Positions 13,339 through 21,725 of a stretch of 21,725 bases of DNA are shown piece by piece. Position 1 is the stretch's first letter. Every line of letters starts with the position of its first letter. This stretch comes from Chloroflexota bacterium (GTDB lineage Bacteria; Chloroflexota; Anaerolineae; Aggregatilineales; UBA2796), in NCBI GenBank assembly GCA_017743585.1, contig JAGHYP010000010.1, positions 1 to 21,725 of the forward strand, read 5' to 3'. The notes under the pieces were generated by a model, which did not search any database, was not told the origin of the DNA, and saw nothing but the letters and a program-made list of their open reading frames with translations. The position numbers were made by a program, and so were the translations under genes.

Positions 13339-15816
13339 ATGATGCGATTCGACCGGTTTACAGAGCGCGCCCAAGATGCCGCTGCGCGCGCCTACGAGAT
13401 TCTGCAGCGCTACGGGCATAATCAAGTGGATACCGAGCATATTCTGCTGGCACTGCTCGAGCAGCCTGATGGCGTCATCCCTCAGATTCTGGAGAAGATG
13501 AACGTCGATCAAGAGGCGATGCGCTACAAGCTAGACGAGATACTGCGCTCCACGCCGAAGGTCGCGATTTACGGCGGCGGCGCCGGGCAAATTTTCATGA
13601 CGCCGCGCGTCAAGCGCATCATTGACCTCGCGCAAGAAGAGGCGAATCGGCTGCGCGATGAGTACATCAGCACTGAGCATATCTTCCTCGCCATCATCGC
13701 CGAGCGCAACACCCCCATTGCGCGCATGATGAAAGAAGCGGGCATCACCAAAGATCGCGTGCTGGATATCATCAAGGATTTTCGCGGCGGTCAGCGCGTG
13801 ACCGACCCGCAAGCCGAGACGCGCTACCGCACGCTCGAGCGCTACAGCCGCGACCTGACGCGCATGGCGCAGGAAGGCAAGCTCGATCCCGTCGTTGGGC
13901 GCGATGAGGAGATTTTGCGCGTGATCCAGATTCTGTGCCGCCGCACTAAGAACAATCCCGTGCTGATCGGCGAGGCAGGCGTCGGCAAGACGGCTATTGT
14001 CGAAGGCTTGGCGCAGAAGATCGCTAATCACGATGTGCCTGAGCTGCTGCTGAATAAGCGCGTGGTCAGCCTTGATCTAGGCGCGATGATCGCCGGCAGC
14101 CGTTTTCGCGGCGAGTTTGAAGAGCGCTTGAAGGCAGCGATTGAAGAGATTCAGCGCAGCGAAGGCGAGATTATCCTATTCATTGACGAGCTGCACACGG
14201 TAGTCGGCGCGGGCGCGGCGCAAGGCGCAATTGACGCAGCGAACCTGCTCAAGCCTGCCCTTGCGCGCGGCGAGCTGAACTGCATCGGCGCCACCACGCT
14301 AGACGAATATCGCCGGCACATCGAGAAGGACTCAGCCCTTGATCGCCGCTTCGCGCCTGTCTTCGTGGACGAGCCGAGCGTCGAGCAGACCATCGAGATG
14401 CTCAAAGGACTGCGCGACCGATATGAAGCGCACCACAAAGTGCGCTTCACTGAAGAAGCGCTCATAGCAGCGGCGCGGCTCAGTCATCGCTATGTGACCG
14501 ACCGCTTCCTGCCTGACAAGGCGATTGACTTGATAGATGAAGCGGCTGCTAAGCTGCGCGTAGCGCTCTACAGCTTGCCGCCTGAGCTGAAGCGGCTCAA
14601 AAATGAGCTGGATCGGCTGACAGCTGAGGAAGAAGCGGCAGGCTTGGCGCGCGACTACGAGCGCGCCGCGCAGTACAAGATGCAGCGCATTCAGCTAGAG
14701 CAGCAGTACGAGCGCGAGCTAGAGGCCTGGCGGCGCGAGCATACGCTGGACGATGTGGTGGACGCCAACGATATCGCGGCGGTCGTCGCGCAGTGGACAG
14801 GCATTCCTGTCAACCAGATGCTGGAAACTGAGGCGGAGAAGCTCTTGCGCATGGAAGAGGCGCTTCACGAGCGCATCATCGGGCAGGATGAGGCGGTTGC
14901 CGCTGTCGCGGATGCCATTCGGCGCGCGCGCAGCGGCCTGAAGGATCCGAATCGTCCGATTGGCTCGTTCATCTTTCTCGGCTCGTCAGGCATCGGCAAG
15001 ACCGAGCTTGCCAAAGCGCTCGCCGAGTTCCTCTTCGATGATGAAGACGCGCTGGTGCGCATTGACATGAGCGAGTATCGCGAAGCGCACACGGTCAGCC
15101 GCTTGTTTGGCGCGCCGCCGGGTTATGTTGGCTATGAGGAAGGCGGTCAACTGACCGAAGCTGTGCGGCGGCGTCCTTACAGCGTGGTGCTGTTCGATGA
15201 GATCGAGAAGGCGCACCCGAACGTCTGGAACGCCTTGCTGCAAATCCTCGATGAGGGACGGCTGACCGACGGCCAAGGGCGCACAGTGGACTTCCGCAAC
15301 GCGGTCATCATCATGACCAGCAATCTAGGCACGGAATTCGTGCGCAAAGGCGGCGCGCTTGGCTTCGTGACCAGCCGCGATCCTGAGGTGGTGGCTGATC
15401 ACAAGAAAATTGAGCGCGCGCTGCGCGAGAATTTCCGCCCCGAGTTCCTCAACCGCATTGACGAAGTGATCATCTTCAGTCCGCTGACGCTGGAGCAGGT
15501 TGAGCGCATTGTTGACCTGCAAATGCGCCAGGTGGCAGAGCGCATGGGCGAGCGAGGCTTAGTGATCGAGCTGACACCTGCGGCGCGCGCTTGGCTGGCG
15601 CGGCAAGGCTACGATCCGCAATTCGGCGCGCGTCCGTTGCGGCGGGCGATTCAGCGCCATGTTGAGAGCCCGCTCTCAGTGCAAGTCTTGAAAGGCACGT
15701 TCGGGCGCGGCGATGTGGTCTTGGTGGACGTGAACGCAGAAGGCACTGGCCTGATCTTCACCAAGCAAGAAGGCGCGACCATGCCCGTGCCGGCCAAAAA
15801 AGACGCTGAAGCGTGA
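13339..15816 (+). CDS. clpC: ATP-dependent Clp protease ATPase subunit ClpC
   Basis: Hsp100 unfoldase that feeds proteins to the ClpP chamber in the cytoplasm. The 825 residues show the paired Clp-N repeats (about 1-145), AAA-1 with Walker A GEAGVGKT (211-218) and Walker B ILFIDE (about 279-284), and a short coiled middle domain with a UVR-like patch (RDYERAAQYKMQRIQLE, about 438-454). AAA-2 has Walker A GSSGIGKT (548-555), Walker B VLFDE, GYVGYEEGG and the sensor-2 GARPLRR. The ClpP-docking tripeptide LGF is at about 674-676, so it should work with ClpP rather than as a ClpB-type disaggregase. The short middle domain also excludes ClpB. AAGGTAG lies close to the first of two ATGs (13339, 13342). 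It converges on the second mutase gene. Confidence 0.95.
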   Translation: MMRFDRFTERAQDAAARAYEILQRYGHNQVDTEHILLALLEQPDGVIPQILEKMNVDQEAMRYKLDEILRSTPKVAIYGGGAGQIFMTPRVKRIIDLAQEEANRLRDEYISTEHIFLAIIAERNTPIARMMKEAGITKDRVLDIIKDFRGGQRVTDPQAETRYRTLERYSRDLTRMAQEGKLDPVVGRDEEILRVIQILCRRTKNNPVLIGEAGVGKTAIVEGLAQKIANHDVPELLLNKRVVSLDLGAMIAGSRFRGEFEERLKAAIEEIQRSEGEIILFIDELHTVVGAGAAQGAIDAANLLKPALARGELNCIGATTLDEYRRHIEKDSALDRRFAPVFVDEPSVEQTIEMLKGLRDRYEAHHKVRFTEEALIAAARLSHRYVTDRFLPDKAIDLIDEAAAKLRVALYSLPPELKRLKNELDRLTAEEEAAGLARDYERAAQYKMQRIQLEQQYERELEAWRREHTLDDVVDANDIAAVVAQWTGIPVNQMLETEAEKLLRMEEALHERIIGQDEAVAAVADAIRRARSGLKDPNRPIGSFIFLGSSGIGKTELAKALAEFLFDDEDALVRIDMSEYREAHTVSRLFGAPPGYVGYEEGGQLTEAVRRRPYSVVLFDEIEKAHPNVWNALLQILDEGRLTDGQGRTVDFRNAVIIMTSNLGTEFVRKGGALGFVTSRDPEVVADHKKIERALRENFRPEFLNRIDEVIIFSPLTLEQVERIVDLQMRQVAERMGERGLVIELTPAARAWLARQGYDPQFGARPLRRAIQRHVESPLSVQVLKGTFGRGDVVLVDVNAEGTGLIFTKQEGATMPVPAKKDAEA

Positions 15817-15828
15817 GTCCGAGAGGTG

Positions 15829-15866
15829 CAGATCGAGCTGCACAGATCGAGACTGCTCAGATCGAG
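15829..15866 (+). repeat. Three copies of CAGATCGAG between clpC and the second mutase gene
   Basis: CAGATCGAG occurs at 15829-15837, 15843-15851 and 15858-15866, a period of 14-15 bases. The array spans the 40-base gap between the convergent stop codons, and the third copy enters the mutase C terminus. It may be a slippage product that also lengthened the coding end slightly; no function is evident. Confidence 0.6.
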
Positions 15867-17533
15867 ACGCTGGGACGATACTCGCCGAAGACACTGCGCA
15901 AGACGTTGCAAATCTCGCCGAGCGTCGCCTCGCGCTCAACTGCTTCGATGAAGAGGGGCATCAGCGGCGCATCGCTGCTGCGCGCCGCCGCTTCGATCTG
16001 CGCCAAAATCTCGCTCACGCGCGCTGAGTCGCGTCGTGCGCGCAAGTCCGCCAAGCGCGCGCGCTGCGCTTGCTCAACTGCCTCTGAGACGCGCAGCGTC
16101 TCGATCGGCGTCTCTTCAGGCACTGTGAACTTGTTCACGCCGACCACGATCTGCTCGCCGCGTTCCACTGCCTGCTGATAGGCGTACGCGGCTTCTTGAA
16201 TCTCGCTCTGGATGTAGCCGCACTCGATGGCTGCTAACGCGCCGCCGAGCGCGTCAATTTGCTCGATGTAGCGCCGCGCGCGCGCCTCGATCTCATCGGT
16301 CAGCGCTTCCACGTAGTAACTGCCCGCCAACGGATCAACAGTATCGGCGACTCCGCTCTCATACGCCAGAATTTGCTGTGTGCGCAGCGCTACCTGCACA
16401 GCGCTCTCCGTCGGCAAGGCGAGCGCTTCATCCATGCTGTTGGTGTGCAGGCTTTGCGTGCCGCCTAGAATCGCGGCGAGCGCTTGCACGGTCACGCGCG
16501 CGATGTTGTTCATTGGCTGCTGCGCGGTCAGCGTGCTGCCACCTGTCTGCGCATGGAAGCGCAATTGCCACGACCTCGGGTCGCGAGCGCCGAAGCGCTC
16601 GCGCATGATTTGCGCCCAAAGGCGGCGCGCGGCGCGGAACTTCGCCACTTCCTCGAAGAATTGGTTGTGCGCGCTGAAGAAAAACGAGAGCTGCGGCGCA
16701 AATTCATCTACGGATAAGCCCGCTTCAAGCGCGGCTTGCACGTAGGCGATGCCGTTTGCGAGCGTGAAGGCGACCTCTTGCACAGCAGTGCTGCCTGCCT
16801 CGCGAATGTGATAGCCGCTGATGCTGATTGTGTTCCAGTGCGGCACGTGATCGCGGCAGAAGCGGAAGATATCCGTGGTCAGGCGCATGCTCGCCGCTGG
16901 CGGGAAGATGTACGTGCCGCGCGCAATGTATTCCTTCAGGATGTCGTTTTGAACCGTGCCGCGCAGCTTGTGCATCGGCACGCCTTGCCGCTTGCCAACT
17001 GCGATGTACAGCGCCAGCAAAATTGCTGCTGGCGCGTTGATGGTCATGCTTGTGCTGACCTGATCGAGCGGAATGCCCTCGAACAGGCGCGCCATGTCGT
17101 GAATGCTGCAGATGCTGACGCCAACCTTGCCCACTTCGCCAAGCGCCATTGGATCGTCGGCGTCGTAGCCGATCTGAGTCGGCAGATCGAAGGCGACCGA
17201 GAGACCCATCTGCCCTTGTGAGAGCAGGAAGCGGTAGCGCGCATTGGATTCTTCAGCAGTGGCATAGCCGGCGTATTGGCGCATTGTCCACAGCTTGCCG
17301 CGATACATGGTCGGCTGGATGCCGCGCGTGAATGGATACTCGCCCGGAAAACCGATCTTCTCCATGTAGTGCGCGTCGGCGTGCTTGGGCAGATACAAAC
17401 GCTGGATCGGAATGCCTGAGGACGTTTGGAACGACTTGGCGCGCTCAGGCGACTTGCGCAGTGCCTGCGCTAGCGTCGTCTGTTCCCAGCGTTGCAAAGC
17501 TTCAGTGAGGTCAAGTTGCTCTTTTTCGATCAT
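15857..17533 (-). CDS. mcmA1: Methylmalonyl-CoA mutase large (catalytic) subunit, coenzyme B12-dependent
   Basis: Catalytic subunit of a split mutase that interconverts (R)-methylmalonyl-CoA and succinyl-CoA, used in propionate metabolism and in the 3-hydroxypropionate routes of Chloroflexota. In 558 residues the carboxylate-binding pair of methylmalonyl-CoA mutase is intact: Tyr87 (TMRQYAGY) and Arg205 (YIARGTY), equal to Tyr89 and Arg207 of MutB. The catalytic His242 is in SGYHIREAG. Further family blocks are FPGEYPFTRG, LSVAFDLPTQ, NDILKEYI, QSLHTNSMDEAL and DPLAGSYYVE. The cobalamin-binding domain is absent, so a separate small subunit is needed and is not in this window. The start ATG overlaps the stop of the upstream CYTH gene (ATGA), so the two are translated together. 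It is paralogous to the mutase at 1727-3409 but differs at both substrate-specificity sites. Confidence 0.93.
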   Translation of the reverse strand: MIEKEQLDLTEALQRWEQTTLAQALRKSPERAKSFQTSSGIPIQRLYLPKHADAHYMEKIGFPGEYPFTRGIQPTMYRGKLWTMRQYAGYATAEESNARYRFLLSQGQMGLSVAFDLPTQIGYDADDPMALGEVGKVGVSICSIHDMARLFEGIPLDQVSTSMTINAPAAILLALYIAVGKRQGVPMHKLRGTVQNDILKEYIARGTYIFPPAASMRLTTDIFRFCRDHVPHWNTISISGYHIREAGSTAVQEVAFTLANGIAYVQAALEAGLSVDEFAPQLSFFFSAHNQFFEEVAKFRAARRLWAQIMRERFGARDPRSWQLRFHAQTGGSTLTAQQPMNNIARVTVQALAAILGGTQSLHTNSMDEALALPTESAVQVALRTQQILAYESGVADTVDPLAGSYYVEALTDEIEARARRYIEQIDALGGALAAIECGYIQSEIQEAAYAYQQAVERGEQIVVGVNKFTVPEETPIETLRVSEAVEQAQRARLADLRARRDSARVSEILAQIEAAARSSDAPLMPLFIEAVEREATLGEICNVLRSVFGEYRPSVSI

Positions 17534-18147
17534 GATCTTGGCTCAGCTTCCTTCAATAAAGCATCGGCGAGCGCGGCGCGCGCCAGCGGACGGAAATTTT
17601 CGAAGGTCAGGTCGCGGAACGGCAGCTGCAGGCGCGCGCGCAGCTTGAAGAATAGCTCGCTATAGCTCTGCGCGAAGCGCGGAGCGTCTGCCATCCCCAA
17701 ACGCGCGATGAGCGCTTCGATCGCAGCAAATGAGTCGCCTTCCACCTCGACGAAATCGCCAAAAGGCAGCTCGTCCAGCGCCACCTCACAGCCGTCCAGC
17801 GCGTAAGCAGTGCGGAACTTCTCGTAGCGCCACACGACTTGGAAGCCGAGCGCCTGCAAGAGCTGATCGGTTATGGCGAAGTCGCTCACTTCGATCTCCA
17901 GCTCAGTGCGCACGTGCGGCGCAGCGCTGTGAGGCGCTTTGTAGGTCAGGCGCGCGCGCGAGTCTTGACGCAGGCGCAGCACTTCGCCACGCGCGCTCAG
18001 ACTGCCGTCAGGACGGTCGTAGCGCAGGTTGTGCTCAGCCGTGCGCGGCTGATGCAAGGTCGCCCCGAGCGCGCTCAGGCGCGCGGAGACCGCAGCCAGA
18101 TCAGTCGCCCACAGTTTGATCTCGGTTTCAGTGTGCGCAGCGGGCAT
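17530..18147 (-). CDS. CYTH-domain protein (CyaB/thiamine-triphosphatase fold)
   Basis: 205 residues forming a triphosphate tunnel enzyme. The signature ExExK is at the N terminus (ETEIK, Glu7, Glu9, Lys11), followed by the Arg/Lys-rich strands that line the tunnel (RYDRPDGSL, EVLRLRQDSRARLTYKAP), the acidic strand RTELEIEV, and DELPFGDFVEVEG. Bacterial members act as class IV adenylate cyclases, thiamine triphosphatases or inorganic triphosphatases; sequence alone does not separate them here. No CHAD domain is fused. The ATG at 18147 puts the ExExK motif at the normal distance from the N terminus. The stop overlaps the start of the methylmalonyl-CoA mutase gene. It is divergent from the PHP-domain gene. 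Confidence 0.85.
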   Translation of the reverse strand: MPAAHTETEIKLWATDLAAVSARLSALGATLHQPRTAEHNLRYDRPDGSLSARGEVLRLRQDSRARLTYKAPHSAAPHVRTELEIEVSDFAITDQLLQALGFQVVWRYEKFRTAYALDGCEVALDELPFGDFVEVEGDSFAAIEALIARLGMADAPRFAQSYSELFFKLRARLQLPFRDLTFENFRPLARAALADALLKEAEPRS

Positions 18148-18201
18148 CGGACATCGCTCTTCGACGCAGCTTGCTGCGAATTATCACGCGAAGCGGCGCG
18201 T

Positions 18202-18227
18202 TTGCCAAGCGCGGCGCGCGGCATAAT
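18202..18227 (+). promoter_or_regulatory. Candidate promoter of the PHP-domain gene
   Basis: CATAAT at 18222-18227 is a likely -10 about 47 bases before the start codon. TTTGCC/TTGCCA near 18201-18207 is the nearest -35-like element, but the spacer is 14-15 bases, shorter than normal. The same CATAAT hexamer with a TTGCC-type -35 stands before the acs gene with a 17-base spacer. Confidence 0.35.
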
Positions 18228-18237
18228 GGCGCTGAGT

Positions 18238-18261
18238 CAGTTAGCGATACAGTTAGCGATA
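18238..18261 (+). repeat. Perfect 12-base tandem duplication in the leader of the PHP gene
   Basis: CAGTTAGCGATA is present twice without a gap (18238-18249 and 18250-18261), between the -10 element and the start codon; the second copy abuts the ribosome site AGAGGA (18261-18266). It could be a slippage product or a paired binding site that affects translation. Confidence 0.8.
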
Positions 18262-18273
18262 GAGGAATTCATC

Positions 18274-18960
18274 ATGGCTACGTGGCGCGTAGAGCTGCAC
18301 AGTCACACGCTCTACTCACTGGATAGTTTGACGAGCCTCGAGACGTTTCTGCGCACCTGCGAAAGGCGCCAATTGGACAAAGTGGCGGTCACTGACCACA
18401 ACACGGCAGAAGGAGCGCTGAGATTGGCGCAGCGCGCGCCTGAGCGGATCATCGTCGGCGAGGAGATCATGACGACGGAAGGCGAGCTTTTGGTGTTTTT
18501 CGTCAAAGAGAGCGTGCCGCCGTTCCTCTCGCCCGAAGAGACCATCGCGCGGCTGCGGCAGCAAGGCGCTTTCATCAGCGTCTCGCACCCGTTTGATCGG
18601 CTGCGCAAAGGCGCTTGGCGGGAGAGCGCTCTGCTGCGCATCCTGCCGCTCGTGGATGCGATTGAAGGCTTCAATGCGCGCTGCCTATTCGCGGAGGATA
18701 ACGCGAAGGCGCTCGCTTTTGCGAAGGCGCATGGCAAGCCGTATACCGTCGGCTCGGATGCGCATATGCCCTGCGAGCTAGGGCGCGCTGTGCTGGAAAT
18801 GCCACCTTTTGAAGACGCGCAAAGCTTCAAGCGAGCGCTGGCTGCGGCTGTGCCGCGGACGCACTTGAGCGGCTTCTGGGTGCATTTCTACAGCAAATAC
18901 GCCAAGTGGGCGCGCAAGCTGGGGGTGGCAAAACTGCCTGAAACCGTCCTGTACTCGTGA
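18274..18960 (+). CDS. PHP-domain metal-dependent phosphoesterase
   Basis: 228 residues, essentially a lone PHP (polymerase and histidinol phosphatase) domain. Metal ligands are visible in the expected order: ELHSHT (His9, His11), VTDHNT (Asp41, His42), GEEI (Glu63/64), SVSHPFD (His105) and GSDAHM (Asp162, His164). Members of this group hydrolyse phosphoesters such as 3',5'-nucleotide phosphates, oligoribonucleotide ends or histidinol phosphate; the substrate cannot be chosen from sequence. The ATG at 18274 was selected because AGAGGA lies 7 bases before it and the PHP motif begins directly after. The frame is open much further upstream (from 17839), but that part runs antisense through the CYTH gene and is not coding. 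It shares a divergent promoter region with the CYTH-mutase pair. Confidence 0.85.
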   Translation: MATWRVELHSHTLYSLDSLTSLETFLRTCERRQLDKVAVTDHNTAEGALRLAQRAPERIIVGEEIMTTEGELLVFFVKESVPPFLSPEETIARLRQQGAFISVSHPFDRLRKGAWRESALLRILPLVDAIEGFNARCLFAEDNAKALAFAKAHGKPYTVGSDAHMPCELGRAVLEMPPFEDAQSFKRALAAAVPRTHLSGFWVHFYSKYAKWARKLGVAKLPETVLYS

Positions 18961-18974
18961 GGCGGCATCTGAAC

Positions 18975-19003
18975 TTGCCTGAGCGGGGCGTTCCGCGCAT
19001 AAT
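18975..19003 (+). promoter_or_regulatory. Promoter of acs
   Basis: TTGCCT (18975-18980) and CATAAT (18998-19003) are separated by exactly 17 bases, a good primary-sigma promoter. It lies about 60 bases before the acs start codon. AAAGGAG (19047-19053) is a strong ribosome site 9 bases before the ATG. Confidence 0.6.
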
Positions 19004-19062
19004 CTAAGCATCCTGAGGCACGGCGCGATCCGTGTAGAGTATTTTCAAAGGAGTTTTGAGTT

Positions 19063-20973
<1,911 letters not shown>

Positions 20974-20995
20974 TCCTGCGCTGCACGTCGCGCGC

Positions 20996-21703
20996 TCAAG
21001 GCAGCGTCCAGATGTGCAGCGTGCCGTTCACATCGGCAGTGGCGAGCAGGCGTCCATTAGGGCTGAAGCGCGTGCACTGAACTGGCGCGCCGTGCGCTTC
21101 GATCAGGCGCAGCGGCCTGCCTGTAGCCACATCCCAGAAGCGCACGGTCTTATCCGCGCCGCCGGTCACGAGCAGCCTGCCATCGGCGCTGAAGGCGAGC
21201 GCGAGGGCTGCACCGCTGTGTCCATCAAAGCGCCTGAGCAATTCGCCGCGCTGCACATCCCACAAGCGCACGACGCCGTTGTCGTCGCCGCTGGCGAGCA
21301 GCCGGCCATCGGGGCTGAAGGCGATCTCATGCACGAACGGCGCGTGATCAGTGAGCTGTGCCTGCTGACTGCCGTCCTTCACGCGCCATAACCTGACAGG
21401 TCCTTCGCCGCTGGCAGCCAGCAGCGCGCCATCAGGACTGATGATGACGCGCACCGCCCAAGCCTGCTGCCATGCGAACTGCCTGACTTGGCGTCCGCTC
21501 GCCACGTCCCAAGCGCGCACATCGCTGTGACTTGCCGTCACTAGCTGCGCGCCGTCAGGTGTGAACGTCACATCCTGCACCCAGTCTCGGAAGCTATTTA
21601 TGCGGTATATCTCGCTGCGCGTCTCAGTATCCCAGAGACGCACAAGGGCGAAGCTGCTGACGGCTATCAGCTTGCCATCAGGGCTGAAGGCGACGCCGCG
21701 CAC
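20996..21703 (-). CDS. WD40-repeat protein, C-terminal part, cut by an in-frame amber codon
   Basis: About 235 residues forming six WD40 blades, each with a SPDG-type turn and a WD end: FSPDGKL...RLWD, FTPDGAQL...RAWD, ISPDGALL...RLWR, FSPDGRLL...RLWD, FSADGRLL...RFWD and FSPNGRLL...HIWT. Such propellers are scaffolds and cluster in Chloroflexota and other bacteria with complex signalling. Reading the same frame upstream of the GTG at 21703 gives FEGFSN, then TAG (21706-21704), then VRGVAFSPDG. In the repeat consensus (xxGHSxWVxxVAFSPDG) the stop replaces the conserved Trp, a one-base TGG to TAG change. The protein is therefore probably the broken 3' part of a longer gene whose front lies off the right edge, or the site is a sequence error. 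Independent expression from the GTG has no ribosome-site support. Confidence 0.8.
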   Translation of the reverse strand: MRGVAFSPDGKLIAVSSFALVRLWDTETRSEIYRINSFRDWVQDVTFTPDGAQLVTASHSDVRAWDVASGRQVRQFAWQQAWAVRVIISPDGALLAASGEGPVRLWRVKDGSQQAQLTDHAPFVHEIAFSPDGRLLASGDDNGVVRLWDVQRGELLRRFDGHSGAALALAFSADGRLLVTGGADKTVRFWDVATGRPLRLIEAHGAPVQCTRFSPNGRLLATADVNGTLHIWTLP

Positions 21704-21725
21704 CTAGTTGCTGAAGCCTTCGAAG

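Noticed and set aside
17839..18273. N-terminal extension of the PHP protein
   Set aside because: The frame is open but runs antisense through the CYTH gene, and a good ribosome site stands directly before ATG 18274 where the PHP motif begins.
21704..21706. TAG recoded as an amino acid in this organism
   Set aside because: The first mutase, the deaminase and the small membrane protein gene in this window end in TAG at their expected family or gene ends.

Overview
The window is a GC-rich bacterial chromosome segment that most likely comes from a Chloroflexota bacterium (Chloroflexia/Anaerolineae-like). The hints are extracytoplasmic linkers rich in PTPTP-type repeats in the LCP protein and in the SH3-like protein, split cobalamin-dependent acyl-CoA mutases of about 560 residues without a B12 domain, a PolX with a C-terminal PHP domain, and peptidoglycan genes. 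This placement is inference; there is no rRNA or tRNA gene in the window.

Layout. Bases 1-1630 hold the C-terminal part of a class A penicillin-binding protein. A first acyl-CoA mutase large subunit follows at 1727-3409; its two specificity residues are those of isobutyryl-CoA mutase. A non-coding stretch at 3410-3800 carries a possible structured RNA with a promoter-like and a terminator-like end, followed by a small membrane-anchored protein. At 4562-7096 nagA (with a +1 frameshift near its start) is coupled to an 8-oxoguanine deaminase gene. On the minus strand, an LCP cell-wall ligase gene (7286-8908) is followed by an unlisted 57-residue acidic ORF (7093-7266). On the plus strand, PolX (9211-10941) overlaps a membrane-anchored SH3-like protein by ATGA. 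A minus-strand group at 13089-11711 holds a SAM methyltransferase, a small Trp-rich protein and the remains of a PfkB-type sugar kinase. ClpC occupies 13339-15816. A CYTH-domain protein overlaps a second mutase large subunit, this one with methylmalonyl-CoA mutase residues (minus strand, 18147-15857). A PHP-domain protein (18274-18960) and acetyl-CoA synthetase (19063-20973) follow. The window ends in a WD40-repeat protein interrupted by an amber codon.

How the genes fit together. There are two themes. One is short-chain acyl-CoA metabolism: two coenzyme-B12 mutases with different predicted substrates, plus acetyl-CoA synthetase. The other is cell wall building and recycling: PBP, LCP ligase, nagA. 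The rest is DNA repair and salvage (PolX, 8-oxoguanine deaminase), proteostasis (ClpC) and small uncharacterised proteins. No phage, IS element, CRISPR array or defence island is visible. The window is mostly housekeeping. The most informative observations are the paired mutases with different active-site codes, a PolX lacking one catalytic aspartate, and several genes caught in decay.
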